NCBI GenBank assembly: GCA_047972425.1
Contig: JBKEAR010000003.1
Span: 62,001-126,000 of the forward strand
Direction: 5' to 3'
Length of the DNA stretch: 64,000 bases
From: JBKEAR01 sp047972425
GTDB lineage: Bacteria; Pseudomonadota; Alphaproteobacteria; JBKEAR01
This document shows, in pieces, positions 54,654 to 63,258 of this stretch. The position numbers and the translations under genes are program-made. The notes beneath the pieces were generated by a model. It saw only the letters and a program-made list of their open reading frames with translations. It searched no databases and had not been told where the DNA came from. Every line of letters begins with the position of its first letter. Positions within the stretch are counted from its first letter, which is position 1.

Positions 54654-55910
54654 ATGGCAAATATAACAAAATTAAGCAATGGCATAAAAGTTGTGAGCGA
54701 GTATATGCCCTCGGTTTCCTCGGTTGCTGTTGGCGTATGGGCACCGATTGGTGCACGCAATGAAACCAAAGAAGAAAGCGGGATTAGCCATTTTATTGAG
54801 CATATGGCTTTTAAAGGCACAAAATCGCGCTCTGCTATGGAAATAGCCGAGGAAATAGAAGCTGTTGGCGGTTATTTAAATGCATGGACAAGCCGCGATG
54901 CAACCGCATGGTATAGCCGTGTGTTAAAGGATGATGTTCCTTTAGCTATGGATATTATTAGCGATATTTTATTAAACCCGACTTTTGATGAAAATGAGCT
55001 AGAAAAAGAGCGTACGGTTATTTTGCAAGAGATTGCGCAATCGCAAGATTTTCCTGATGATGTATTATACGATGCTTTTCAGCAGGCTTGTTATGATGAA
55101 CAACCCCTTGGGCAAAATATCTTAGGCACAACCAAAAATGTATCTTCTTTCTCTCGCGATACTTTAAAAAATTGGCTAGATACACAACATTTACAGTCGG
55201 ATTTTATTATTGCTGCAGCGGGTAATGTGGATCATCAAAAATTTGTAGAAAAATCCGAGGAACGTTTTGCATCATTAAAAAGTTTTGAAACCCATGGCTT
55301 TTCCCCAAGCCGTTGGGCAGCCAATGAAAAGCGGATTCATCGCGATTTAGAGCAAGTTCAGTTTGTTTTGGGTTTTGAGGGTTATGCATATAATCACTCA
55401 AATTATTATGCAGCCTCGGTTTTTAGTACATTATTTGGTGGGGGGATGAGCTCGCGGCTTTTTCAGGAAATTCGTGAAAAAGAAGGGCTTGTCTATGGTA
55501 TCGGCTCATTCCACTCTAGCCATGCCGATGGTGGTTGTTTTGGTATTCAGGGGGCAACGACCCCCGACAATATCCAAAAGGTTCTAAAACTTAGTGCAAA
55601 AGAGCTCAATAAAGTTGTTGATAACCTAGACCAAAAAGAAATCGCTCGAGCAAAAAATCAATTAAAGGCTGCTGTTCTAATGTCCTTAGAAACCGTATCG
55701 AACCGTGTGGAGCAAATCTCGCGGCAAATGATGATATTTGGTGCGGTTTTAGACCCTAAAGATGTTCAGGAGCGCATAGAGGCAATTGATAAAGCGAATA
55801 TTTTAGATTTTATAGAATTTGTTCATCAGTCGCCCATTGCATTTGCCACCATAGGGCAAGAAAAATCATTACCTTATAAAGATGATTTTGTTCAATATTT
55901 AAAACAATAA
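54654..55910 (+). CDS. M16 family zinc peptidase (MPP-like)
   Basis: 418-residue insulinase/mitochondrial-processing-peptidase-type protease. The inverted zinc motif HFIEH (46-50: H46, E49, H50) is intact and a downstream Glu in the LEKERTVILQEI helix (about residue 120-131) completes the metal site. The C-terminal half (about 165-400) is the second M16 domain with GGGMSSRLFQEIREKEGLVYGI. There is no signal peptide, so it is cytosolic like other alphaproteobacterial PqqL/MPP-like proteins. Translated just 3 bp after thrC and ended by a strong hairpin. Confidence 0.93.
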   Translation: MANITKLSNGIKVVSEYMPSVSSVAVGVWAPIGARNETKEESGISHFIEHMAFKGTKSRSAMEIAEEIEAVGGYLNAWTSRDATAWYSRVLKDDVPLAMDIISDILLNPTFDENELEKERTVILQEIAQSQDFPDDVLYDAFQQACYDEQPLGQNILGTTKNVSSFSRDTLKNWLDTQHLQSDFIIAAAGNVDHQKFVEKSEERFASLKSFETHGFSPSRWAANEKRIHRDLEQVQFVLGFEGYAYNHSNYYAASVFSTLFGGGMSSRLFQEIREKEGLVYGIGSFHSSHADGGCFGIQGATTPDNIQKVLKLSAKELNKVVDNLDQKEIARAKNQLKAAVLMSLETVSNRVEQISRQMMIFGAVLDPKDVQERIEAIDKANILDFIEFVHQSPIAFATIGQEKSLPYKDDFVQYLKQ

Positions 55911-55930
55911 GCAGAGAAATTATGCATGAA

Positions 55931-55955
55931 AAAAGAGGGCTTTTGCCCTCTTTAT
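55931..55955. terminator. Bidirectional terminator between M16 peptidase and tRNA-Gln genes
   Basis: AAAGAGGGC (55932-55940) and GCCCTCTTT (55945-55953) pair perfectly over 9 bp with a TTTT loop. It ends the thrC-M16 transcript and, on the other strand, lies right after the 3' end of the tRNA. Confidence 0.88.
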
Positions 55956-55958
55956 TTA

Positions 55959-56034
55959 TGGCTGAGGCGGTAGGACTCGAACCTACGCTCTTCGGCACCA
56001 AAAGCCGCTGCTTTACCAACTAAGCTACGCCTCA
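55959..56034 (-). tRNA. tRNA-Gln(UUG)
   Basis: 76-nt tRNA on the minus strand. Acceptor TGAGGCG/CGCCTCA (7 bp), D-stem GCTT/AAGC, anticodon loop TTTTGGT (anticodon TTG, reading CAA), T-stem GTAGG/CCTAC with TTCGAGT loop, and encoded 3' GCCA. U1-A72 and the G discriminator are typical for tRNA-Gln. The anticodon stem GCGGC/GCCGA carries a G-A mismatch at the outermost pair (27-43). Confidence 0.95.
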
Positions 56035-56049
56035 ATATCGAATAAGAGG

Positions 56050-56078
56050 TTTATAAGGAATCTGGATACATATTGCAA
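56050..56078 (-). promoter_or_regulatory. Promoter of tRNA-Gln
   Basis: On the minus strand TTGCAA (plus-strand 56073-56078) and TATAAA (plus-strand 56050-56055) are exactly 17 bp apart, and the -10 box is 15 nt before the tRNA 5' end. Confidence 0.65.
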
Positions 56079-56131
56079 GTTTTTTTTGTTCATTTTGTAT
56101 TTTTTTTTCGTAAAGTGAATTTGCTATCAAT

Positions 56132-56168
56132 AAAAAAATAGCGCACTCGGCAGTAACTCATTGCGTTT
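56132..56168 (-). terminator. Possible terminator after ispE
   Basis: On the minus strand CGCA/TGCG (plus-strand 56162-56165 and 56142-56145) forms a short stem with a 16-nt loop, followed by CTATTTTTTT. The stem is short, so terminator activity is uncertain. Confidence 0.35.
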
Positions 56169-56204
56169 TCAATGGAATATATAATAGGTTTTAATATGCA
56201 AATA

Positions 56205-57065
56205 TCATATTGTTCCGCGAAGCATTAAATAATTCGTATTTTCAAATTTTTCTAATGCTTTTGTAATCAGCATTTCATTGGGGCTGATAATATAGCAAGT
56301 TGCACCACTGCCACTCATACCGCTATGGCTAAAAATATTCGGGTGTGCATTCTGGGTATGGTTTAAATTTTCTAAAATTATTTTTATCTCGGGTACTTGC
56401 GCAATGGCTGGTTTTTGTAAATCATTATGTGTTTGTTTAAGCCAAGGGAATAGATTATGAACATTAAAGTCGTTTATATAGTCTATTGGTTCGGAATAGG
56501 GTTTTTTAAGAGCCATAAAAATATCTTTGGTCGATGTTTGTATGCGGGGATTAATGAGGCCAATATAAAGCTTAGGGAAATGTTCAATAGGGGTGATAAT
56601 CTCACCAATGCCACTCATAAAACAATTTTGGCCATATATGCAAACAGGAAAGTCCGCACCTAATGTTAAGCCTAAATCCATAAGTTTTTGTTGAGCAATA
56701 CCTAAATTAAAAAACTGGTTAAGTAATTTTAAGGTAGTAGCACCATCGGATGACCCTCCGCCAACTCCGGCTGCTATAGGTAAATTTTTTATGAGTGTGA
56801 TTTTGCAAGGGAGTTTTTTATTTACATATTGCTCTAATAGGCAATGCGCTTTTACCATCAGATTATTTGCATCCATTTGTAAATCCATGGTATTATCACC
56901 TTGAATTTCAAAATGAATATCTGAACTCGGCTCAACCGTAATTTCATCGCCAAAATTGCTAAAAACCACAAAGCTATCAAGCAAATGATAGCCATTTTCT
57001 TTTTTTCCTAAAACATGGAGGTTTAAATTAATTTTTGCTGGTGCAAAAGCGGTTAATTTAGCCAT
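56205..57065 (-). CDS. ispE: 4-diphosphocytidyl-2-C-methyl-D-erythritol kinase IspE
   Basis: GHMP kinase phosphorylating CDP-ME in the MEP isoprenoid pathway. In 286 residues, FAPAKINLNLHVLGKKENGYHLL (about 7-29) carries the substrate-binding Lys and His, PIAAGVGGGSSDGATTL (about 91-107) is the ATP-binding GHMP motif, and GADFPVCIYG and SGMSGSGATCY are also kept. It starts 2 bp after the TPR gene stop, a linked pair in alphaproteobacteria. With ispG it shows that the MEP route is used. Confidence 0.95.
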   Translation of the reverse strand: MAKLTAFAPAKINLNLHVLGKKENGYHLLDSFVVFSNFGDEITVEPSSDIHFEIQGDNTMDLQMDANNLMVKAHCLLEQYVNKKLPCKITLIKNLPIAAGVGGGSSDGATTLKLLNQFFNLGIAQQKLMDLGLTLGADFPVCIYGQNCFMSGIGEIITPIEHFPKLYIGLINPRIQTSTKDIFMALKKPYSEPIDYINDFNVHNLFPWLKQTHNDLQKPAIAQVPEIKIILENLNHTQNAHPNIFSHSGMSGSGATCYIISPNEMLITKALEKFENTNYLMLRGTI

Positions 57066-57067
57066 GG

Positions 57068-58885
57068 TTAGGGTTGCAGTTCTGTTTCGGTTTCATATTC
57101 AATTTCAATTTTAGGCTCACCGGGAACTTGCACCGGTTTACCTTGCTTGAGTTTATAGGCAGAACGTTTGGCGGCATCGGATTCGCCATCAATATCAACA
57201 GCCCGTTGCCATGCATAAGTGGCTTCTTTTTTTCGGCCATCATACCATAATGCATCGCCTAAATGGTCGTAAATTTCACCTTGACCGGGTTCTAAAGTGG
57301 CTGCACGTTCTAACCATTCTACGGCATTATCAATTTTATTTTGCCGAAAATAAACCCAGCCCAAACTATCTATAATATTTCCATCATTGGGGAATTTATC
57401 GGTGGCTTTTATTAACATTTCCTCGGCTTCGTCTAGGTTATAGCCTTTGTCTGCCCAGCTATAGGCTAAATAATTGAGAATATAGGGGCTATCGGGGGCA
57501 AATTCTACGGCCATTTTTAAATCGGCTTCGGCTTTCGCCCAATCACCTTCACGCTCTAAACAAATACCGCGGGCAAAAACTAAATTAAGAGCCTCAGGTG
57601 GTATTTCGCCATCAATTTTAGAAAGCTCAATGGCCTTATCTAAAGGGGGGATACAATTATCAAATTGCATTTCAACCCGATAAACCTCAGCAAGCATCAT
57701 GAGGGGAATAACTTGGTTTGGGTATTGATTTGATAAATTTGTATATATCTCAATTGCGTCGTTAAAATCTTTATGTTCTTGTAAAATCAAGCCATAATCC
57801 AAATGGGCTTTTCCCGAAAGTGCTGGATTATCTAAAAGTGGTTCTAACAGAATTTTTCCGTTTTTATAATCGCCGGAGATTAAAAAAGCAGTCGATCGGT
57901 TATATTGAATGAATGGATCATCGGAAATCCAATCGGCCATGTTAAAAGCGACTTGATTACGGATATTGGGGTTATTACCCGATGCCGCAGTATAAAAACG
58001 CCCTAAAATCAATAAAGTCTGAGCAATCAAATCTTTTGGGTTGTTATTCTCTTTAAGATAATCGGCCGATTTTATATCAAAAAATATACGGTCACGCCCA
58101 TTTTTTACCCAAGAAAGTTGAACATCTTGGGCTTCATCAATCATTTCAGCCTGTGCAAGGCTATCAACAATCATATTCACATCATTTGCCTCAATTAAAG
58201 TAAATAACTCAGGCCTATCTTTTAAAAGAGATGCAATTTTTTGTGCATCATTTTGAATATACGTATTTTGTAACTCAATATAATCCGTTAGTAATTTAGG
58301 AAAAACCTTAGCTAAGTTTTGTTTTGCTTTTTTTTGTTCATCCTCGGGTGCAATATATGCTTTAACAATGAGTGATGCAATTAATGCAATATCATTGGCA
58401 TCATCTTGCGGCAATAATGCCAAAACTTCTTCATTGGGTTTGCCGTCATGTAAGGCTTTTAAAGCATTTAATATTTCAACAATTTGAGCACGGTCATTAT
58501 TAGATTCGATATCCCTTGAAATAGCATTATTTTTATATGTTTCGCTTTCAATCGCGGTTTTTAGGGCTTGGCCCCGTTTTAAAGCGCGTTCCATTTCGCC
58601 AAAGGAGAGGGAATACATGAAATCACTCGCCAAAAAGTAGGCATTTTCAGGCTCTTGCTCTAATAAAATATCCCAACGTTTAAAAATCTCGGGGCTATCC
58701 GAATTAATAACAGCCGTATTGAGCACCAACCAATCATCGGCAGTATTGTTTAAAGAAACAAATGGTCCCAGTTCTTTTTCGGTTTCTTCATTCGTTGCTG
58801 CCCATGCGCTAAAATGAACCAAAGAGAATGCAGTGATATAAAAAATCGACTTTTTAAACAAATTATGTATAATTTTTTTAGGCAT
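57068..58885 (-). CDS. Exported tetratricopeptide repeat protein
   Basis: I take the ATG at 58885 as start, preceded by AAAGGA; the open frame extends 22 codons further but without such a site, and a Sec signal begins only here (MPKKIIHNLFKK, hydrophobic core, cleavage after FSAWA). The 605-residue protein is a chain of helical repeats: about eight TPR units in the C-terminal part (LVFARGICLEREGDWAKAEADL, ADKGYNLDEAEEMLIKAT and similar). Acidic overall; ends with a short Glu/Thr-rich tail. Predicted periplasmic or outer-membrane-associated scaffold; the role is unknown. ispE follows after 2 bp. Confidence 0.85.
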   Translation of the reverse strand: MPKKIIHNLFKKSIFYITAFSLVHFSAWAATNEETEKELGPFVSLNNTADDWLVLNTAVINSDSPEIFKRWDILLEQEPENAYFLASDFMYSLSFGEMERALKRGQALKTAIESETYKNNAISRDIESNNDRAQIVEILNALKALHDGKPNEEVLALLPQDDANDIALIASLIVKAYIAPEDEQKKAKQNLAKVFPKLLTDYIELQNTYIQNDAQKIASLLKDRPELFTLIEANDVNMIVDSLAQAEMIDEAQDVQLSWVKNGRDRIFFDIKSADYLKENNNPKDLIAQTLLILGRFYTAASGNNPNIRNQVAFNMADWISDDPFIQYNRSTAFLISGDYKNGKILLEPLLDNPALSGKAHLDYGLILQEHKDFNDAIEIYTNLSNQYPNQVIPLMMLAEVYRVEMQFDNCIPPLDKAIELSKIDGEIPPEALNLVFARGICLEREGDWAKAEADLKMAVEFAPDSPYILNYLAYSWADKGYNLDEAEEMLIKATDKFPNDGNIIDSLGWVYFRQNKIDNAVEWLERAATLEPGQGEIYDHLGDALWYDGRKKEATYAWQRAVDIDGESDAAKRSAYKLKQGKPVQVPGEPKIEIEYETETELQP

Positions 58886-58978
58886 ATAGTTTGTTCCTTT
58901 ATTATTTTTATGAATACTATAACTTATTTTGACATAATTAAATAGTATCAACGCAAAAATGGTGATATTTTGGTGGCA

Positions 58979-59887
58979 ATGACAGAAATTAAAGATAATA
59001 TAGATTACCTCGCTGCATTACAGTCGATTGTCAATTGGTATAATGAAGCTGGTATTGAGGTTCTGAGCGAAGAAAATAGCATAAACCGCATTGCCCTGAT
59101 TGCCGATGCACGGCAAAAACAGGCAACTCACTTGCCTATCTCTAATCCATCGGCAAAAATTCGCTACCATGGGCGCAATAATCCCCCCACACAAAAAATG
59201 CCGGGGTTAAATGTTGGTGAAACCGATACCCCAAAGCGGGGGCAAGCTGTTTTAGATAAGCTTTCATCAGAATCTGCGCAAAAGGCAATATCAATTGCGC
59301 AAAACTCAAAATCATTAAGTGAATTAGAAAAACATATTAACCTATCCGAAATTTTATCCATCCAAAAAACAGCAAAACATACTTTTTTGGGGGTGGGTAA
59401 TGAAAGTGCGGATGTTTTAATTATTAATACGGCTCCATCAGCTCAAGATGACCGCAGTGGCCAATATATGCAAGATAAAGATGGGGCATTATTAGATAAA
59501 ATGCTTTGTTCCATTGCGCTTTCACGAAATGATGTATATTTAACAAATGCTGTTTTTTGGCGGCCACCGGGCGACAGAAGCCCGACACAAACAGAAATAG
59601 CAACATGTTTACCTATAATTGAAAAAATAATCCAATTGGTGCAACCTCAGTTTATTTTAACAATGGGAACACAAATAAGCCAAGTTTTTACTGGACAAAA
59701 TAGTGCCATAAGTAAATTACGCGGAAAATTCTACCCATATAAAACATTATTTTCGCCACTCGATTATTCGGTACAAATTCGGCCATTTTATACACCGCAA
59801 TATCTTATTTCCTCACCGGCTCTTAAACAAGATGCATGGCATGATTTATTAGCGCTTAGAGATGCGTTAAATAAACAAAGAGATTAA
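58979..59887 (+). CDS. Uracil-DNA-glycosylase-family protein with altered active site
   Basis: 302-residue protein with an N-terminal alphaproteobacterial extension and a C-terminal family-4-like UDG domain. The open frame also allows TTG (58970) or GTG (58973) starts; I prefer the ATG. Motif 1, GEAPG in active enzymes, reads NTAPS (150-154), and motif 2, HPxYLL, reads TPQYLI (T272 in place of His). The Cys of KCRPPGNR is Trp (VFWRPPGDRSPT), and no CxxC pair exists at the N-terminus, so no Fe-S cluster is expected. Folding looks preserved (SKLRGKFYPY, AWHDLLALRDAL). Glycosylase activity is doubtful. First gene of the run with slt, cimA and trmJ; a conserved neighbour pairing. Confidence 0.8.
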   Translation: MTEIKDNIDYLAALQSIVNWYNEAGIEVLSEENSINRIALIADARQKQATHLPISNPSAKIRYHGRNNPPTQKMPGLNVGETDTPKRGQAVLDKLSSESAQKAISIAQNSKSLSELEKHINLSEILSIQKTAKHTFLGVGNESADVLIINTAPSAQDDRSGQYMQDKDGALLDKMLCSIALSRNDVYLTNAVFWRPPGDRSPTQTEIATCLPIIEKIIQLVQPQFILTMGTQISQVFTGQNSAISKLRGKFYPYKTLFSPLDYSVQIRPFYTPQYLISSPALKQDAWHDLLALRDALNKQRD

Positions 59888-59888
59888 A

Positions 59889-61649
59889 ATGCATCGTTTC
59901 TTTTTATGGGTTGGTTCGTGGTTTTTGTTGGTTTTTCTTACGCTTTTTGCTGGTGCAGAAATGACACCGCGATATTCTACCGAAGATTTACCCAAGCCAT
60001 TAAGCGAAGTTGATGCGCATTTATATAAAACAACCATAAAGTTACAGCAAAATTCCCATTGGCAAGGTGCTTTATTTGTTCGCTCGGCAATTCAAAATAA
60101 TTTATTAGCTTCTTGGCTCGATTATAATGCCTTTACACAGCCATTTGCACCACAAGGAGCATATTTAGAACTCAATAAATTTATTAAAACTTACCCAACA
60201 CATCCGCATGTTATGGATATTTATAAAAAAGCCAAAGAGTTAAAATACCCGGGCGATGAAAAATTGGCAGAGCCCAAAACAGAAATTATTGAGCTAAAAA
60301 TAAATGAGAATATAGAACCGCCCAAGCTAAAAAATCAGATAAAACGAACAGCTTTAGAACAAAGAAGAGCGACTGATTTAATACGGCGTATTCAATCTTA
60401 CTTAAACCGAGATGATTATGCATCGGCAGAAAAGCTGATATTATCCGATGAAGCGCTGAGCGTACTTTCTTTTTACGAGGCCGATAGTCTTTATGTGAAA
60501 ATTCTTAGGCTCTTGTTTAATGAAGGTAAAGACGAATCTGTTATTCATTTGGCCACGCAAGTATCAAGCCGAAGCGGCGATTATTTTGGCGAGGCATGGT
60601 GGCTTGCAGGGCTTTCGGCATGGCGTATGCAAAATTACGCACAAGCACGGGATTTTTTTGCCGAGATTACAAAACGCCCATGGCTCCATGATAATTTAAT
60701 TTATGGTGCCTATTATTGGCAGGCACGTTGTAGTTTTATGTTATTAGAATATAACGAATGGCAAAAACCATTACTTAAAGCGGCGCAAGATAGTAATAAT
60801 TTTTATGGCCTATTAGCCTCTGAAACCTTGGGTAAATTATACCTAACTAATCCAAAAGCCCGCATGGATAGACTAAAAATTTTACTGGGTACCCCCAAAG
60901 GACAGCAATTTTTGGCTTTGGTTCAAATTGGTCAAATTGAATGGGCACAAGACGAGCTTTTAGCTTATATTAATAGTAGCTCCGATCAAGATCGGTTAAT
61001 TCTGCTTTGGGTGGCCAGTGAAATCGGATGGTTAGATTTTGTATATAAAGAAAGTGAAAAGCTTAAAAAATACGATATCGATATGAGCGAAAGCTTACCG
61101 AGAATTCCTAAAGAATGGGTGCCATCAACCGGTATGGTGCTCGATGAAGCTCTTACTTTAGCCGTTATCCAAAAAGAAAGCCGTTTTAAAACCGATGCCC
61201 GCTCTCGTGCAGGTGCTTTGGGTTTAATGCAAATAACATCGCAAACAAAACAACAAACTGAAAAAATATTCGATATCAATAATAACAATGATTTATCATC
61301 GGCCGCAGAGAATATATATATCGGGCAAAGATATATGAATTATCTGCTATCGGATAGTTGGTTTGATGGTAATTTATTTTTTGTTTTAGCCGGTTGGAAT
61401 GCTGGGCCCTCAAAATCGGAGCGTTGGCAAAAAGAAACTTGGCGTTTAGCCGATGACCCACTTTTTTGGTTAGAATCTATCCCTATTCGAGAAACACGCT
61501 TGTATGTCAAAGATGTGAGTGCTAATCTATGGAAGTATCGCAATCGGTTGGGGCAATCGGCACCGACTTTAGAGGCCATCGCCCAAGGGCAAGAACCGAT
61601 TTATCGAAATATAGATCCTGAGCAATCGGAAATTTTGACAGAATATTAA
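59889..61649 (+). CDS. Soluble lytic murein transglycosylase (Slt-type)
   Basis: 586-residue periplasmic lytic transglycosylase cutting the glycan strand of peptidoglycan and making 1,6-anhydro-MurNAc ends. Signal peptide at the N-terminus (MHRFFLWVGSWFLLVFLTLFAGA), a long alpha-helical superhelical U-domain (about 60-400) and a C-terminal SLT catalytic domain. Catalytic Glu430 in VIQKESRF and GALGLMQI are intact; AENIYIGQRYMNYLL and VLAGWNAGPS complete the signature. Same architecture as E. coli Slt70 (645). Starts 1 bp after the UDG-like gene. Confidence 0.93.
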   Translation: MHRFFLWVGSWFLLVFLTLFAGAEMTPRYSTEDLPKPLSEVDAHLYKTTIKLQQNSHWQGALFVRSAIQNNLLASWLDYNAFTQPFAPQGAYLELNKFIKTYPTHPHVMDIYKKAKELKYPGDEKLAEPKTEIIELKINENIEPPKLKNQIKRTALEQRRATDLIRRIQSYLNRDDYASAEKLILSDEALSVLSFYEADSLYVKILRLLFNEGKDESVIHLATQVSSRSGDYFGEAWWLAGLSAWRMQNYAQARDFFAEITKRPWLHDNLIYGAYYWQARCSFMLLEYNEWQKPLLKAAQDSNNFYGLLASETLGKLYLTNPKARMDRLKILLGTPKGQQFLALVQIGQIEWAQDELLAYINSSSDQDRLILLWVASEIGWLDFVYKESEKLKKYDIDMSESLPRIPKEWVPSTGMVLDEALTLAVIQKESRFKTDARSRAGALGLMQITSQTKQQTEKIFDINNNNDLSSAAENIYIGQRYMNYLLSDSWFDGNLFFVLAGWNAGPSKSERWQKETWRLADDPLFWLESIPIRETRLYVKDVSANLWKYRNRLGQSAPTLEAIAQGQEPIYRNIDPEQSEILTEY

Positions 61650-61659
61650 GGAATATCTA

Positions 61660-63258
61660 ATGAAAAGTAATTACGTATATATTTACGATAGTACCCTAAG
61701 AGATGGTGCACAAACCCGTGGCGTTGATTTCAATTTATCGGATAAAAGGGCGATTACTGAATATTTAGATATTTTGGGTGTGGATTACATCGAGGGTGGT
61801 TGGCCGGGGGCTAACCCGACTGATGATGCTTATTACGAAAATTTAGTAAAAACAAAGCGTGCAAAAATCTCGGCCTTTGGTATGACAAGGCGGGCATCAA
61901 GCTCGGCCGAAAATGACCCCGGATTAAATAGCCTGATTAACTCGGGTGCAAAAATTATTACCATGGTGGGTAAAACATGGGACTTCCATGTGCATGAGGC
62001 ATTGAATATATCACTCGAAGAAAATATCGAGATGATCCGCTCATCAATTGAATATGCCAAAACACAAGTTGATGAAGTGATGTTTGATGCCGAGCATTTT
62101 TTTGATGGCTATCGGGCGAACCCCGAATTTGCAATCAACTGTGTTAAAGCCGCATACGAAGCTGGAGCGCGTTGGATTGTTTTATGTGATACCAATGGGG
62201 GCATGTTGCCCCATGATGTTGATGAAATTGTAGAGGAGGTTACCCAATATATTCCCGGTAATTATTTGGGCATTCACTGCCATGACGATACCGGTAATGC
62301 GGTTGCCAATTCCTTGGCGGCTATTCGGGCAGGGGTAAGGCAAGTGCAAGGAACGTTAAATGGTTTAGGTGAGCGTTGTGGTAATGCCAATTTAATTACA
62401 CTTATCCCGAATTTAATGCTTAAAACCGAATATGAAGTTGGGATAACCGAGAAAGATTTAACTAAACTTACCCATATTGCTCAATTGGTCGATGAACGTT
62501 TGGGGCGCAATTTAAATCCGGCGGCACCTTATGTGGGCACTAGAGCATTTGCCCATAAAGGTGGTTTACATGTTTCGGCCGTTGCTAAAGCCCCACAAGC
62601 TTATGAGCATGTTGCCCCAGAGACAGTTGGTAATGAGCGCCATATTTTGGTTTCTAACCAAGCAGGGCGCTCGAATATATTATCGCGGCTTAAAGATATT
62701 GGTATTGATATCGATAGTAAAGATAAACGTATTCAAGAGCTTGTAGATATTGTTAAGCAAAGAGAATTTGAGGGCTATGCCTATGATGGTGCCGAAGCCA
62801 GTTTTGAGCTTTTAGCGAAGCATCATTTAAAATTAATTCAGGATTATTTCAGAACGCTTCATTTTCGGGTAATTGATGAACGCCGGTGGAATAAAGTTGG
62901 CCAGCTGGTTACCATGAGTGAAGCTGTTGTGAAAATGGAAATTAACGGCAAGCATTTTATGCAAGTGGCCGAAGGTTCGGGCCCTGTGGGGGCTTTAGAT
63001 AAAGCCATGCGTCAAGTTTTACAAAATGTATGGCCAGAGCTTAAAAATGTAAAATTAGTCGATTATAAGGTGCGTATTCTTACCCCCCAAGCTGCCACCG
63101 ATGCGGTAACCCGTGTATTTGTAGAATCTGAGGACAAAGCGGGGCATCATTGGCAAACAATTGGGGTTTCCTCTAATATTATCGATGCTTCTTATGCGGC
63201 ACTTAGAGATTCGATGATTTATTATCTCTATCATATCATTAATCAGGATAATGCCTAA
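61660..63258 (+). CDS. cimA: (R)-citramalate synthase CimA
   Basis: Condenses acetyl-CoA with pyruvate to citramalate, giving a threonine-independent start of isoleucine synthesis. The 532-residue protein has an HMGL-like barrel (DSTLRDGAQTRGVDFNLSDK at the N-terminus, CHDDTGNAVANSLAAIRAGV with the metal site, GTLNGLGERCGNANL) and a C-terminal LeuA-type dimer/regulatory domain (about 395-530). The DxT-type start and the 532-residue size match the alphaproteobacterial/Leptospira CimA type over LeuA. Follows slt by 10 bp. Confidence 0.92.
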   Translation: MKSNYVYIYDSTLRDGAQTRGVDFNLSDKRAITEYLDILGVDYIEGGWPGANPTDDAYYENLVKTKRAKISAFGMTRRASSSAENDPGLNSLINSGAKIITMVGKTWDFHVHEALNISLEENIEMIRSSIEYAKTQVDEVMFDAEHFFDGYRANPEFAINCVKAAYEAGARWIVLCDTNGGMLPHDVDEIVEEVTQYIPGNYLGIHCHDDTGNAVANSLAAIRAGVRQVQGTLNGLGERCGNANLITLIPNLMLKTEYEVGITEKDLTKLTHIAQLVDERLGRNLNPAAPYVGTRAFAHKGGLHVSAVAKAPQAYEHVAPETVGNERHILVSNQAGRSNILSRLKDIGIDIDSKDKRIQELVDIVKQREFEGYAYDGAEASFELLAKHHLKLIQDYFRTLHFRVIDERRWNKVGQLVTMSEAVVKMEINGKHFMQVAEGSGPVGALDKAMRQVLQNVWPELKNVKLVDYKVRILTPQAATDAVTRVFVESEDKAGHHWQTIGVSSNIIDASYAALRDSMIYYLYHIINQDNA

